From CAZAYB01 sp964489215 (lineage in GTDB: Bacteria > Planctomycetota > Phycisphaerae > Sedimentisphaerales > Anaerohalosphaeraceae): a stretch of 6,594 nucleotides of DNA. The notes beneath the pieces were generated by a model. That model worked only from the letters and a program-made list of their open reading frames with translations, made no database searches and had not been told where the DNA came from. The stretch lies in contig CAZAYB010000180.1 in NCBI GenBank assembly GCA_964489215.1, positions 1 through 6,594 of the forward strand. Reading direction: 5' to 3'. Shown here piece by piece: positions 6,589 to 6,594 of the stretch (position 1 is the stretch's first letter; each line of letters begins with the position of its first letter). The position numbers and the translations under genes were made by a program.

Positions 6589-6594
6589 GCCTGT

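Larger units (their letters stand above)
6228..6594. other. Intergenic region without a convincing gene
   Basis: This AT-rich stretch of 367 bases runs to the window edge. Stops are frequent; the plus-strand frames I checked give only a 13-codon ORF at 6429-6470 without a ribosome binding site. I see no tRNA-like structure. It holds the dehydrogenase promoter region on the left, a small hairpin in the middle, and a set of short phased repeats at the far right. The right-hand part may be the upstream region or terminus of something outside the window. Confidence 0.6.

Overview
The window looks like a piece of a draft assembly, since it contains a run of ten Ns at 1412-1421. The organism is probably an anaerobic or sediment-type bacterium that degrades polysaccharides. 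The best lineage hint is the C-terminus of the first gene, a two-loop dockerin-like module joined to an Ig-like domain on a glycosidase-like protein. That style is common in Planctomycetota of the Phycisphaerae/Sedimentisphaerales group, but the lineage call is an inference from protein style only. Base composition is fairly AT-rich by eye.

Layout. Positions 3-5200 carry three plus-strand genes packed like an operon. The first is the 3' part of a large secreted glycosidase-like protein with Ig-like and dockerin modules, open at the left edge. The second is a lipoprotein with a clan GH-A-like TIM barrel; its signal-peptide region is broken by the assembly gap and an odd 136-base segment. The third overlaps the second by 8 nt and encodes an 846-residue exported alpha-galactosidase-like protein (clan GH-D, GH36 style) with an unexplained C-terminal module. 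On the opposite strand, converging after only 13 nt, lies a D-2-hydroxyacid dehydrogenase (5214-6227). The last 367 bases (6228-6594) hold no convincing gene. They contain a candidate promoter for the dehydrogenase, a small hairpin, and at the right edge a set of GRCCAA repeats spaced exactly 10 bp apart.

How the genes may work together. The three plus-strand proteins all carry export signals or extracellular modules, and two have glycosidase-like active-site motifs. They look like a small glycan-degradation cluster: one protein with adhesion or display modules, one lipid-anchored barrel enzyme, and one exported alpha-galactosidase-like enzyme. No transporter or regulator is visible in the window. 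The dehydrogenase has its own strand and upstream region and need not belong to the same pathway.

The most interesting points are the broken lipoprotein start, where a near-perfect signal peptide is split by foreign-looking sequence flanked by a 9/10 direct repeat; the unassigned C-terminal region of the GH-D protein; and the helically phased repeats at the right edge. No clearly new biological system is evident.
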